From positions 81,001 through 145,000 of the forward strand of contig KE159572.1 of the NCBI GenBank assembly GCA_000403255.2: a DNA stretch of 64,000 nucleotides. Reading direction: 5' to 3'. The position numbers were made by a program, and so were the translations under genes. How positions within the stretch are numbered: position 1 is the first letter of the stretch; each line of letters opens with the position of its first letter. Below, piece by piece: positions 34,899-43,681 of the stretch. The DNA is from Lachnospiraceae bacterium 3-1 (GTDB lineage: Bacteria > Bacillota > Clostridia > Lachnospirales > Lachnospiraceae). Under the pieces are notes generated by a model. That model did not search any database. It had not been told where the DNA came from and was given only the letters and a program-made list of their open reading frames with translations.

Positions 34899-37800
34899 AT
34901 GAAAAGATCTATGAAAACCATGGATGGTAATCATGCAGCAGCACATGCTTCATATGCATACACAGATGTTGCAGCCATCTACCCCATCACACCATCTTCT
35001 GTTATGGCAGAAGCAACCGATGAATGGGCAACACAGGGAAGAAAGAACATTTTTGGACAGACTGTACAGGTAACAGAGATGCAGTCTGAAGCTGGAGCAG
35101 CAGGTACTGTACATGGCTCATTGGCAGCAGGTGCATTAACTACCACTTACACTGCATCCCAGGGATTGTTACTGATGATTCCCAATCTTTACAAAATTGC
35201 AGGTGAAGGGCTTCCAGGCGTATTCAATGTATCTGCACGTTGTGTAGCAACACATGCGCTGAATATTTTTGGTGACCATTCCGACGTATATGCCTGTCGT
35301 CAAACTGGTGCAGCAATGCTCTGCGAGTCTTCCGTACAGGAAGTTATGGATTTAACTCCAGTTGCACATTGTGCTGCTTTGGAAGGACATCTTCCTTTCA
35401 TCAATTTCTTTGATGGATTCAGAACTTCTCACGAGATTCAGAAAATTGAAACATGGGATTATGAAGATTTGAAAGATATGGTAGATTTAAGTGCAATTGA
35501 TACATTCCGTAAGAATGCACTGAATCCAAATCATCCCCGTCAGGACGGTTCTGCACAGAACCCAGATATCTTCTTCCAGACCAGAGAGTCTTGCAATATC
35601 ACTTACGATGAAATGCCAGCAATCGTACAGAAATATATGGACAAGGTAAATGAGAAGATTGGTACGGATTACAAGCTGTTTAACTATCATGGCGCTGCTG
35701 ATGCTGAGAAAATTATCATCGCTATGGGTTCCGTATGTGACACCATTGATGAAACCATTGATTACTTAATGGAAAAAGGCGAGAAGGTCGGCGTTGTAAA
35801 GGTTCGTCTGTATCGTCCGTTCAGCAAGGATGCTTTTGTTGCAGCAATTCCTGACAGCGTTAAGACAATCGCTGTATTAGACAGAACAAAAGAGCCAGGA
35901 TCTCTTGGCGAGCCTTTATATTTGGATGTAGTTGCAGCATTGAAGGGAACCAAATTTGACGATGTTAAGATCACAAGCGGCCGTTATGGATTAGGTTCCA
36001 AGGACACTACACCTGGACAGATTATCGCTGTATACAACAATACAGAAAAAGAAAGATTTACGATCGGTATTTATGATGACGTTACCAACCTTTCTTTGGA
36101 AGTAAAGGAAGACCCAGTAACCACACCAGAAGGAACCATCAACTGCAAGTTCTGGGGACTTGGCGCTGACGGTACTGTTGGAGCAAATAAGAACTCCATT
36201 AAGATTATCGGTGACAACACAGATATGTATGCTCAGGCATATTTTGATTATGATTCCAAAAAATCCGGCGGTGTTACCATGTCTCACCTGCGTTTTGGTA
36301 AGAAGGCAATTAAGTCCACATACTTAATCAAACAGGCAAATTTTGTAGCATGCCACAATCCTTCTTATGTACGTAAATACAACATGGTTCAGGAATTAGT
36401 ACCAGGCGGAACCTTCCTGTTGAACTGCTCCTGGAGCCCAGAAGAACTGGAAACACATCTTCCAGGACAGGTAAAGAGATATATTGCTGAAAACGATATT
36501 CAATTCTATACCATCGATGGTATCAAGATTGGAAAAGAAATCGGACTTGGCGGACGTATCAACACTGTGCTTCAGTCGGCATTCTTCAAATTGGCAGCAA
36601 TTATTCCAGAAGAGAGAGCAATTGAGCTGATGAAGGCTGCTGCAAAGGCAACCTATGGCAAGAAGGGCGATAAGATTGTACAGATGAACTATGATGCAAT
36701 CGACGCTGGAGCAACTGGAGTTGTTAAGATTGAAGTTCCTGCAAGCTGGAAAGACGCTCAGGATGAAAGCTTTGCAAAGGTTGCAACTGGAGATAGAAAA
36801 GACGTTGTAGATTTTGTAAATGACATTCAGATTCCAGTAAATGGACAGGAAGGTAACAAGATTCCTGTATCTGTTGTTAAGAAATATGAAAATGGACAGA
36901 CTCCTTCTGGATCTGCTGCATTTGAGAAACGTGGTATTGCAGTTGACGTTCCAGTATGGAATCCAGAAAATTGTATTCAGTGTAATATTTGTGCATATGT
37001 TTGTCCTCATGCAGTCATCCGTCCGGTAGCATTGACAGAAGAAGAAGCTTCCAAAGCTCCAGAAGGAATGCAGACACTTCCTATGACAGGAATGCCAGAG
37101 TACAAGTTCAGCATGACTATTTCTGCACTTGACTGTACCGGATGTGGCTCCTGTGCAAATGTATGCCCAGGCAAGAAGGGTGAGAAAGCTCTTACAATGC
37201 AGAACTGTGAAGCAAATGTTGGAGAACAGGCTTACTTTGATTTTGGTTTAACCACAGAGAAGAAAGTAGATGTCGTAGAAAAATTCAAAGAGACTACTGT
37301 AAAAGGTTCTCAGTTCAAACAGCCATTGCTTGAGTTCTCAGGCGCATGCGGCGGATGTGGTGAGACACCATACGCAAAATTGATTACACAGTTGTTTGGT
37401 GATAGAATGTATATTGCAAATGCAACTGGATGTTCCTCCATCTGGGGTAACTCTTCACCATCTACACCTTATACTGTAAATGAAAGAGGACAAGGTCCTG
37501 CATGGTCCAATTCCTTATTCGAAGATGCTGCAGAGTTTGGTTATGGTATGTTACTGGCTCAGAAGGCAGTGAGAGGAAAATTAAAGAGCAAAGTGGAAGC
37601 ATTGGTAGCAGAAGGCAAGAATGCAGACGTTGTTGCAGCAGGACAAGAGTGGCTTGACACTTATGGAATCGGCGCTGTCAACGGAACAGCTACAGATAAA
37701 TTAATCGCTGCTTTAGAAGCATGTGGATGTGAGGCTTCCAAAGAAATTCTTGCTGAGAAAGATTTCCTTGGAAAGAAATCTCAGTGGATCTTTGGTGGTG

Positions 37801-38435
37801 ACGGATGGGCATATGACATCGGATTTGGCGGTGTAGACCATGTATTGGCAAGCGGACAGGATATCAACGTTATGGTATTCGATACTGAAGTTTACTCCAA
37901 TACAGGCGGACAGTCCTCCAAGGCTACTCCTACTGGTGCAATTGCACAGTTTGCAGCAGGCGGAAAAGAAGTGAAGAAGAAAGACCTTGCTTCTATCGCA
38001 ATGAGCTATGGTTATGTATATGTTGCACAGATTGCAATGGGCGCTGATTACAATCAGTGTATCAAAGCTCTGGCAGAAGCAGAAGCATATCCAGGACCAT
38101 CCTTGATTATCGCTTATGCTCCATGTATCAACCATGGTATCAAGGTTGGTATGAGCAAAGCTCAGACAGAAGAGAAGAACGCTGTAGAAGCTGGTTACTG
38201 GCATAACTTCCGTTTCAATCCTGCATTGAAAGAGGAAGGAAAGGCAGCATTCTCCTTAGACAGCAAGGCACCGACTGGAGATTACAAGGCATTCTTAAAC
38301 GGAGAAGTTCGTTACAATGCACTTGCAAGATTTAATCCAGAAAGAGCAGAAGAGCTGTTTGCAGTTTCTGAGAAGCATGCAAAAGAGCGTTATGAATATC
38401 TGAATAAGTTAATCGCTTTATATGGTGAGAACTAA
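34899..38435 (+). CDS. nifJ: Pyruvate:ferredoxin (flavodoxin) oxidoreductase, single-chain
   Basis: A 1178-residue cytoplasmic enzyme converting pyruvate and CoA to acetyl-CoA and CO2 while reducing ferredoxin; the central step of anaerobic pyruvate use. N-terminal pyruvate-binding domain (AIYPITPSSVMAE), CoA-binding middle part, ferredoxin-like insert with two clusters CIQCNICAYVCPH (about 687-699) and CTGCGSCANVCPG (about 745-757), and C-terminal thiamine diphosphate domain starting near FSGACGGCGETPYAKL, with GDGWAYDIGFGG and EVYSNTGGQSSK. Full family length. Codon choice is visibly more biased than in neighbours, as expected of a very highly expressed gene. Own promoter and strong terminator. 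Confidence 0.98.
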   Translation: MKRSMKTMDGNHAAAHASYAYTDVAAIYPITPSSVMAEATDEWATQGRKNIFGQTVQVTEMQSEAGAAGTVHGSLAAGALTTTYTASQGLLLMIPNLYKIAGEGLPGVFNVSARCVATHALNIFGDHSDVYACRQTGAAMLCESSVQEVMDLTPVAHCAALEGHLPFINFFDGFRTSHEIQKIETWDYEDLKDMVDLSAIDTFRKNALNPNHPRQDGSAQNPDIFFQTRESCNITYDEMPAIVQKYMDKVNEKIGTDYKLFNYHGAADAEKIIIAMGSVCDTIDETIDYLMEKGEKVGVVKVRLYRPFSKDAFVAAIPDSVKTIAVLDRTKEPGSLGEPLYLDVVAALKGTKFDDVKITSGRYGLGSKDTTPGQIIAVYNNTEKERFTIGIYDDVTNLSLEVKEDPVTTPEGTINCKFWGLGADGTVGANKNSIKIIGDNTDMYAQAYFDYDSKKSGGVTMSHLRFGKKAIKSTYLIKQANFVACHNPSYVRKYNMVQELVPGGTFLLNCSWSPEELETHLPGQVKRYIAENDIQFYTIDGIKIGKEIGLGGRINTVLQSAFFKLAAIIPEERAIELMKAAAKATYGKKGDKIVQMNYDAIDAGATGVVKIEVPASWKDAQDESFAKVATGDRKDVVDFVNDIQIPVNGQEGNKIPVSVVKKYENGQTPSGSAAFEKRGIAVDVPVWNPENCIQCNICAYVCPHAVIRPVALTEEEASKAPEGMQTLPMTGMPEYKFSMTISALDCTGCGSCANVCPGKKGEKALTMQNCEANVGEQAYFDFGLTTEKKVDVVEKFKETTVKGSQFKQPLLEFSGACGGCGETPYAKLITQLFGDRMYIANATGCSSIWGNSSPSTPYTVNERGQGPAWSNSLFEDAAEFGYGMLLAQKAVRGKLKSKVEALVAEGKNADVVAAGQEWLDTYGIGAVNGTATDKLIAALEACGCEASKEILAEKDFLGKKSQWIFGGDGWAYDIGFGGVDHVLASGQDINVMVFDTEVYSNTGGQSSKATPTGAIAQFAAGGKEVKKKDLASIAMSYGYVYVAQIAMGADYNQCIKALAEAEAYPGPSLIIAYAPCINHGIKVGMSKAQTEEKNAVEAGYWHNFRFNPALKEEGKAAFSLDSKAPTGDYKAFLNGEVRYNALARFNPERAEELFAVSEKHAKERYEYLNKLIALYGEN

Positions 38436-38439
38436 GAAT

Positions 38440-38494
38440 AAGATAAAAACGTCCAAGTCCCTGGTTCATAAGGGACTTGGACGCTTTTTATCTT
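38440..38494 (+). terminator. Strong terminator after nifJ
   Basis: AAGATAAAAACGTCCAAGTC begins the left arm at 38440; CGTCCAAGTCCCT (38450-38462) pairs with AGGGACTTGGACG (38471-38483), then a T-rich tail. The A and T tracts extend the stem. It abuts palindromic repeat copy 4. Confidence 0.92.
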
Positions 38495-38552
38495 ATTCTA
38501 TAGGAAAGACCTTGTCACGCTAAAGTGTGAAAGTATCTTCCTATAGAATAAA
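38493..38552. repeat. Dispersed palindromic repeat, copy 4
   Basis: Arms TTATTCTATAGGAAAG (38493-38508) and CTTCCTATAGAATAA (38537-38551; one T lost). The inner hairpin is TCACGC-TAAA-GTGTGA, in which a G-T pair replaces a G-C pair of other copies. It is followed by AATAATATGTGCA, shared in similar form with copies 5 and 6. Confidence 0.85.
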
Positions 38553-38621
38553 AATAATATGTGCATTCGTGCAAGAGGAAGATGTCACTGCGTGACTGCA
38601 CACTTTGTTCAAAAATAAGAA

Positions 38622-38951
38622 TCATACGTAATCTCTGCCACAGTTTTTGCAGAAGTTTTTATATTGTTCATTTAATTCTCCGCAATCAGGGCAATACCAT
38701 GTACCGTCTGGACGAGGGCAGACTTTGATTAAATTTTTATGTTTGGTTACTTCTCCCAGTTCCTTGCTCTGATTTTCGATAGCCATGGCACCTAATGGGG
38801 CAATGGAAGAGCCCTTGTGTCCAAGTCCTGCATATACTTTGGCGTTTTTCCAGGGAAGTTTATCGGACAGCTTTTGTTCTAGTTTGCTGCCGCAGTTCTG
38901 GCAGTACCTGGTACCATTCAAATTTTCAACACCGCATGTTTTACATTTCAT
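38622..38951 (-). CDS. Double zinc-ribbon protein
   Basis: A 109-residue soluble protein with two zinc ribbons: CKTCGVENLNGTRYCQNCGS at the N-terminus and WYCPDCGELNEQYKNFCKNC at the C-terminus, joined by a basic linker with GLGHKGSSIAPLGAMA. Such proteins bind nucleic acid or protein partners; no specific function can be assigned. The first ATG (38957) touches the GGGGA site, so I chose the second at 38951. It is divergent from the small secreted peptide gene across an AT-rich palindrome. Confidence 0.7.
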   Translation of the reverse strand: MKCKTCGVENLNGTRYCQNCGSKLEQKLSDKLPWKNAKVYAGLGHKGSSIAPLGAMAIENQSKELGEVTKHKNLIKVCPRPDGTWYCPDCGELNEQYKNFCKNCGRDYV

Positions 38952-38983
38952 TTGCATTCCCCATTAAAAATTTATAATGTATA

Positions 38984-39018
38984 TTGATTTTTATATTATA
39001 TTGTAATATAAAAATCAA
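38984..39018. promoter_or_regulatory. 35-bp AT-rich perfect palindrome between divergent genes
   Basis: TTGATTTTTATATTA (38984-38998) and TAATATAAAAATCAA (39004-39018) are perfect inverted repeats around TATTG. It lies 33 bp from the zinc-ribbon start and 20 bp from the secreted-peptide start, where an operator for both would be expected. It could overlap -10 boxes on both strands. A role as a simple hairpin is less likely, being so AT-rich. Confidence 0.45.
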
Positions 39019-39038
39019 TAATAAGGAAGTATAAAAAA

Positions 39039-39257
39039 ATGAGAAAAATTTTAACTTATGCTTTGCTTGTCAGTATTTTGTGTTGTGCGTTTCCATTTCG
39101 TGTTGAAGCTTCGGTACTTGAAACAGTGAGAGAGCGTGATGTTTCAGGAAAGTCACAGTATTATAAGCTCTTTGAAGATCAAAACAAAAATATGGAATTG
39201 GTTCGTATTACAGAGCAAGAATTAAACAGTAACCAGTGGCGGAAAGAAAGTATTTGA
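39039..39257 (+). CDS. Small secreted protein, 72 aa
   Basis: It begins MRKILTYALLVSILCCAFPF, a clear signal peptide, with likely cleavage after RVEA. The mature ~48 residues are charged (VLETVRERDVSGKSQYYKLF) and end QWRKESI; a cysteine pair lies only in the signal. AAGGAAG is 9 nt before the ATG. I do not recognise the family. It is followed by a strong bidirectional terminator, so it is a complete small transcript. A signalling or membrane-active peptide is possible but not shown. Confidence 0.6.
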   Translation: MRKILTYALLVSILCCAFPFRVEASVLETVRERDVSGKSQYYKLFEDQNKNMELVRITEQELNSNQWRKESI

Positions 39258-39296
39258 TTTATCCGCAACAATAATATTTACGGTGCAATTGTAATA

Positions 39297-39343
39297 AAAC
39301 CAATCAGCAAGTGTCTTTGAAGTAGATGCTTGCTGATTGGTTT
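39297..39343. terminator. Bidirectional terminator
   Basis: AAACCAATCAGCAAG (39297-39311) pairs perfectly with CTTGCTGATTGGTTT (39329-39343), flanked by A and T tracts. It ends the secreted-peptide transcript and, on the other strand, the GGDEF gene. Confidence 0.88.
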
Positions 39344-39371
39344 TTCTTGGGTTTTGGCTAGAACTTGAACT

Positions 39372-41288
39372 TTATGGCAGGTATTCCCCAAAGCCGCCTT
39401 TGGCTTGCCGTTTTCTCTCATAGAGGGCTTTGTCTGCATGGCATAGAAGCTCTTCGATATTGACAGAAGAGTCTGAGGTGCAGGCAAAGCCGCTGGATGC
39501 GTGGATGATCCTTGACTGAGTAGGAGATAATGCTATCGGTGTATCGTCCAGAGCTTCGTAAAACATATGCAAAAGGTCCGTCACATGATTCTTGTCCTTA
39601 CAGCCAAATATCATCATGCAGAATTCATCTCCAGAACGTCGTGCTGTCAAAAAATGCTTACAGGGCATCCTGTGCATCACATGGGAAAAACTTTGCAGAT
39701 AGAAATCGCCAATGTCATGGCCGAAGGTATCGTTGATTGATTTGAAATTATCAAGATCAATCATAACAGCGGCGCACATACTTTCTGCTGGGAGCTCCTG
39801 TAGAAGCTTAGCTGCCAGAAGCTTAAAATGAGAAAATTTATATAGTCCAGTGAGGGTGTCGTGGGTGTTTTCATACTGCATCTGCTTTTTTTCCATGATA
39901 TCATTGCTGACATCTGTAACGATTCCCAGGTGCTTATTTGGAGAATCAGACATATGGATGCGGACATACCGAGATTCATCAATTTGAAAAATATCCTGCT
40001 CTCCTTCCAAGGGATGCTTCATTTTTTCCCGGATGTAATGGTCGAAAAGAGGTGCATTACTATAAAATTGTTCTGCGGTCTGGTCGGAAAGGGCTAATAA
40101 TTCTTTCAGTCCCGGGGTTGCGAATACATGGGCGGTATCAGGGGTATATTCAAAAGCTGCCAGAGGGATACCGCTGATTTCAATAATTGCAGCGATACGG
40201 TCGGCGCTGTTGGTAATGCTTCTTACCATACGGTTGATGCCCCGGCTCAACGCTTCAAATTCCTGGTTTCCTCCAACGGTTACAGTAGTGTCCAGATTTC
40301 CCTTGGTGATGGAATCCAGATTTTCTATAATTCGGTGGATGCCGTCCACTACCTTGCGTTTCACAAGGTAATTTAAAAACAGGATAACGATAGCTTCGAT
40401 AATTAAAAGGTACAGCAGGGTAGTAAATACTTGCTTGAAAAGCTGCTGAAGCAAAATTTCCTGCGGTAATGCGGCGCATAGCAGCATATGATTATATTCT
40501 CTGGCTGCTACATACATCGCTTTCCCGTTTTTTCCTTTTTTCCAAGCGCCTTTCATACAGCCCCAGAGCTGATCCAGTTGGTAGTACTCTTCTTGAAACG
40601 CCTGGTCTATGCCGCCGGAATGCCCCAAAATTTCTCCGGTGGAAGTGTCTACTGCAAATAGCTCTTCTCCCGTGTCTGTGGGAAATTTTGAAAAAATATA
40701 TTCATAGGTATTCCTTGATTCGGCTTCCATCTGCCTGGTAGGTTTAAAACCTACCTGTACAATGCCTTTTTTACTTTTTTGGAGAACGCCCACGTATTGC
40801 ATGACTCTGTGTTCTGCCGCATTAGGCTGGGGTTCTTGAATAAGGTAGGCATTTTCACCATCCATTTCCAAAAGTGCAAGAAACGCCCGGGTTTGCTTGT
40901 GATTATTCATATCGATGCCTATATATTTGGAAACAGAAGAAGATACAATGAATCCCTTTTCATCAATGATATGCAGTTCATCTACGTTGAGCAGGTTAGT
41001 CAGATATTGCATTTCTTCCGTATTCATGGAAATTTCTTCCTGCGTATCAAATATGTATGCGGCTGCTTTTGCTCTGGTTAGATAATCAACATCCAGATTT
41101 TCCTGCATAATTTTCAGTTCCGCCTGATTATTTTTTAAGGTGTGTATAATTTGTTCTGACTTTGCATAAAAGGTATTGAATTGCTGGGACTGCAGGGTAT
41201 GCAGAGTAAACAGGAAATTAATAAATAATGTCAGGAAAATAGCAGTTGAGATAATCACAGATGTATGTCGAATAAAAGTTTTTTGCAT
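39372..41288 (-). CDS. Cache-HAMP-GGDEF membrane diguanylate cyclase
   Basis: A 638-residue membrane receptor. First membrane helix at about 8-30, then a ~250-residue extracellular Cache-type sensor domain, second helix at about 285-305 (LLYLLIIEAIVILFLNYLV), HAMP region, a PAS-like region, and a C-terminal GGDEF domain (DTLTGLYKFSHF; IDLDNFKSINDTFGHDIGD). The active-site loop reads RRSGDEF, a first-Gly-to-Ser change found in active cyclases. It should make c-di-GMP in response to an outside small molecule. GGAGG lies 8 nt before the ATG. Confidence 0.9.
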   Translation of the reverse strand: MQKTFIRHTSVIISTAIFLTLFINFLFTLHTLQSQQFNTFYAKSEQIIHTLKNNQAELKIMQENLDVDYLTRAKAAAYIFDTQEEISMNTEEMQYLTNLLNVDELHIIDEKGFIVSSSVSKYIGIDMNNHKQTRAFLALLEMDGENAYLIQEPQPNAAEHRVMQYVGVLQKSKKGIVQVGFKPTRQMEAESRNTYEYIFSKFPTDTGEELFAVDTSTGEILGHSGGIDQAFQEEYYQLDQLWGCMKGAWKKGKNGKAMYVAAREYNHMLLCAALPQEILLQQLFKQVFTTLLYLLIIEAIVILFLNYLVKRKVVDGIHRIIENLDSITKGNLDTTVTVGGNQEFEALSRGINRMVRSITNSADRIAAIIEISGIPLAAFEYTPDTAHVFATPGLKELLALSDQTAEQFYSNAPLFDHYIREKMKHPLEGEQDIFQIDESRYVRIHMSDSPNKHLGIVTDVSNDIMEKKQMQYENTHDTLTGLYKFSHFKLLAAKLLQELPAESMCAAVMIDLDNFKSINDTFGHDIGDFYLQSFSHVMHRMPCKHFLTARRSGDEFCMMIFGCKDKNHVTDLLHMFYEALDDTPIALSPTQSRIIHASSGFACTSDSSVNIEELLCHADKALYERKRQAKGGFGEYLP

Positions 41289-41406
41289 GAAGGTATCCTC
41301 CGTTGGTACTTTTGCTCCTATAATATTCTTTTCTACATTATACCTTTTTTTACAAATTATATTAAGAGTTGTTTTTCACAAATAAATGATGATTTGTAAC
41401 AGCTCA

Positions 41407-42696
41407 TCAGAATTTGGCAAATAGAATCATCCAAAAGATGCCATTTTCACAGAAGCAGTCAATGGCGCCATTTATTTTTTCTGAAAATGCTTGCACGCTT
41501 TGCATTCCCAAGCCATGGTTCACCCCTTTTTTACTTTTGGGAAGTCCAGTGAGAGAATCAAAGGTAATTTCTTCTTGATATTCATTTTTCATTTGGATGA
41601 GCAAATGGTCTTTGGTACAATGTACTTTAACATCTATGTATCGGTGCTCTTTTTCAAAATTTTTCACACATATAATAGAATTTTCAAACAGGTTTGCAAT
41701 GACTGCCGTAAATTCGTAGTCATTGACGGGAGTTTTCTCATCCACCAAAAGATCCAGATGTACGTCGATATCGAAGGTATTTGCACGTTCCATCATTTCG
41801 GAAATGATGGTGTTCACAATTAGGTTGCGACAGTACTTTACCATCTTATTTTCATCTGTGACTTCATTGAGATGTGTCATAATTTTTTTGATTTCCTCAT
41901 ATTCGCCCTGATTTAACAGCATATGGATCATATTAGAATAATGTCTCATGTCATGACGGAGAATTCGAAGCTTTTTTTCCGATTGCTCTACCAGATAATA
42001 TTGATTTTCTAAGCCTTTGATGTAAGATTCAAATAGTACATTTTTCCAATAAATGTCTTTTTGCTTTGAATCGCTTTCAATATACCGTAAAACAACGACG
42101 TGAGATACACACATGGTAGCCACCATGCAGAGGATGCCCAGGATATTTTGAGGATAGTCATATAGGCTGTAAGGAAAGAAAGCGATACAGGAAAAGCTGC
42201 AATAAAAAAAGACAGGAATCAAGCAAAGCTCCCACCAGCCTTTGGTGTATTCTTTTTCATATTGCTCAAGCCACATGTTCCGAAGGCTTTTATACAAAAT
42301 AATCAGAAGGATGAGGTGTACGATAAAGTTTCCCAACAAAGCAAGAATTCTGTTTTCTCCATAAATGTATAGAATGGTGGCGATGACGCTTCCGATAATG
42401 GTATAATTGGAAGCGCTTAAGCCTATGAATAGAGCTTTACTGTTTCTTCTTTTTGAAATGAGAATACCTGTGAACTGGGTTACAAATATTTGAAAGAGGG
42501 TAATTAGAAAATAGCACCAATCATTATCTGGAAATATGTTTAATTTAACGACATCGGTAATAGATAACAGCAAAAAAGAAGTAAAACAGATTAATCTGGT
42601 TACTGTTTCTGAGTAACGGTGGGTAATAAACAGGTAAATAAAAAGCATTAAAAATATGTGACTTATCATATAAGAGATATTACTAAAATAGTCCAT
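41407..42696 (-). CDS. AgrC-like GHKL sensor histidine kinase
   Basis: A 429-residue kinase with six or seven N-terminal membrane helices (to about residue 205), a helical HisKA-like segment with RILRHDMRHYSNMIHMLLNQG (phospho-acceptor His in LRHDMRHY), and a GHKL ATPase domain with NLFENSIICVKN and the late GVNHGLGMQSVQAFSEK. This is the plan of peptide-pheromone receptors such as AgrC. It follows the LytTR regulator gene by 9 bp in one operon. No AgrB/AgrD peptide genes are adjacent. Confidence 0.9.
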   Translation of the reverse strand: MDYFSNISYMISHIFLMLFIYLFITHRYSETVTRLICFTSFLLLSITDVVKLNIFPDNDWCYFLITLFQIFVTQFTGILISKRRNSKALFIGLSASNYTIIGSVIATILYIYGENRILALLGNFIVHLILLIILYKSLRNMWLEQYEKEYTKGWWELCLIPVFFYCSFSCIAFFPYSLYDYPQNILGILCMVATMCVSHVVVLRYIESDSKQKDIYWKNVLFESYIKGLENQYYLVEQSEKKLRILRHDMRHYSNMIHMLLNQGEYEEIKKIMTHLNEVTDENKMVKYCRNLIVNTIISEMMERANTFDIDVHLDLLVDEKTPVNDYEFTAVIANLFENSIICVKNFEKEHRYIDVKVHCTKDHLLIQMKNEYQEEITFDSLTGLPKSKKGVNHGLGMQSVQAFSEKINGAIDCFCENGIFWMILFAKF

Positions 42697-42705
42697 TTCT
42701 TTTCC

Positions 42706-43440
42706 TTACTTATATTGCTCTGAAATAAATAAAAGGTATTGCCTTTTTACATTTGCGGTGTTCTTTTTACTGACTGGAATATCTGCGCCGCTGTCCATGA
42801 CAATGTTGCTTCCTTCCAATTGTCTGATAAAATTCAGGTTCACAAGAAATGATTTGTGAACCTGTATAAAATTACTGTTGCCTAGAAGTTCTTTGATTTC
42901 TTCATCAAAGGATTTTCGGATAAATATACTGGTGATAATCGTTTTGTCTGTCAAGTGTACATCTAACATTCTGGAAGAATTCTCAATATATTCTATTTTA
43001 GCACAGGGGACAGAGATCAATCCTTTTTTTGTTTTTATCAGATATAAAGGTCCTCTTTTTATTTCCTGGGAAGCGCGGGCATAATCCAACGCTTCAAAAA
43101 ATTGTTCTTCTACGATTGGCTTTAAGAGATATCTTACTGCACGTACACCGTAAGCATCTAATGCAAAATCATTGGAAGAGGTTGTATAGATAATGGCGGC
43201 GTTGCTGCCAGCCTGATTGATCTGATTGCCAATATCAATTCCGGTTGTTCCGGACATAATAATATCTAAAATATAAATGTCAGCCAACATTTTTTTGTGT
43301 ATTTTTCTGGATAATTGGAAAGGATCTGTAAATTTTTCTACTTCGAAATCTGCCTGGGGATGCAGTTTTTTGTATTTTACAAGCAAATCTTCGATTGCTG
43401 CCATGTCTTTTATGCTATCATCACAGATTGTAATTTTCAT
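42706..43440 (-). CDS. LytTR-family response regulator (AgrA-like)
   Basis: A 244-residue regulator. The receiver domain has DD near residues 7-8 and acceptor Asp in ADIYILDIIMSG; the usual Lys is in RYLLKPI. The C-terminal LytTR DNA-binding domain includes IEYIENSSRMLDVHLTD, FIQVHKSFLVNLNFIRQLEG and IPVSKKNTANVKRQYL. It should bind direct repeats upstream of target genes when phosphorylated by the kinase encoded next. GAGG lies 8 nt before the ATG. Confidence 0.93.
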   Translation of the reverse strand: MKITICDDSIKDMAAIEDLLVKYKKLHPQADFEVEKFTDPFQLSRKIHKKMLADIYILDIIMSGTTGIDIGNQINQAGSNAAIIYTTSSNDFALDAYGVRAVRYLLKPIVEEQFFEALDYARASQEIKRGPLYLIKTKKGLISVPCAKIEYIENSSRMLDVHLTDKTIITSIFIRKSFDEEIKELLGNSNFIQVHKSFLVNLNFIRQLEGSNIVMDSGADIPVSKKNTANVKRQYLLFISEQYK

Positions 43441-43681
43441 TTATTTTTCCTCAAAAAAAACCGCAAAATGAATCCAGCGGTTACATTTATTTTGCAGTAT
43501 AGTATATAGTATTGTAATATGTCGTTATTATAATACAGAATTTTGGAAAAAGCAAGATTTGCTTTTTTCTCTCAATGTTATCTTTATAGGAAAAATTTCA
43601 AAATTTGGTTCCCATACTGGCGGTTTTATGGTAAAATGTCCTGTGACTTTTACGAAAACGAGAATCCGAAGGAGTGGAAAT

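Noticed and set aside
36396..37010. 204-codon antisense frame within the pyruvate:ferredoxin oxidoreductase gene
   Set aside because: A long shadow caused by the strongly biased codons of nifJ; it has no ribosome binding site and no family features.
39530..41385. Several plus-strand frames opposite the GGDEF gene
   Set aside because: All lie within the minus-strand Cache-HAMP-GGDEF gene and lack ribosome binding sites and family features.
43441..43681. Lysine riboswitch upstream of aspartate kinase
   Set aside because: The region between the divergent regulator gene and the start codon is too short and AT-rich, with no conserved lysine-riboswitch core that I could find.
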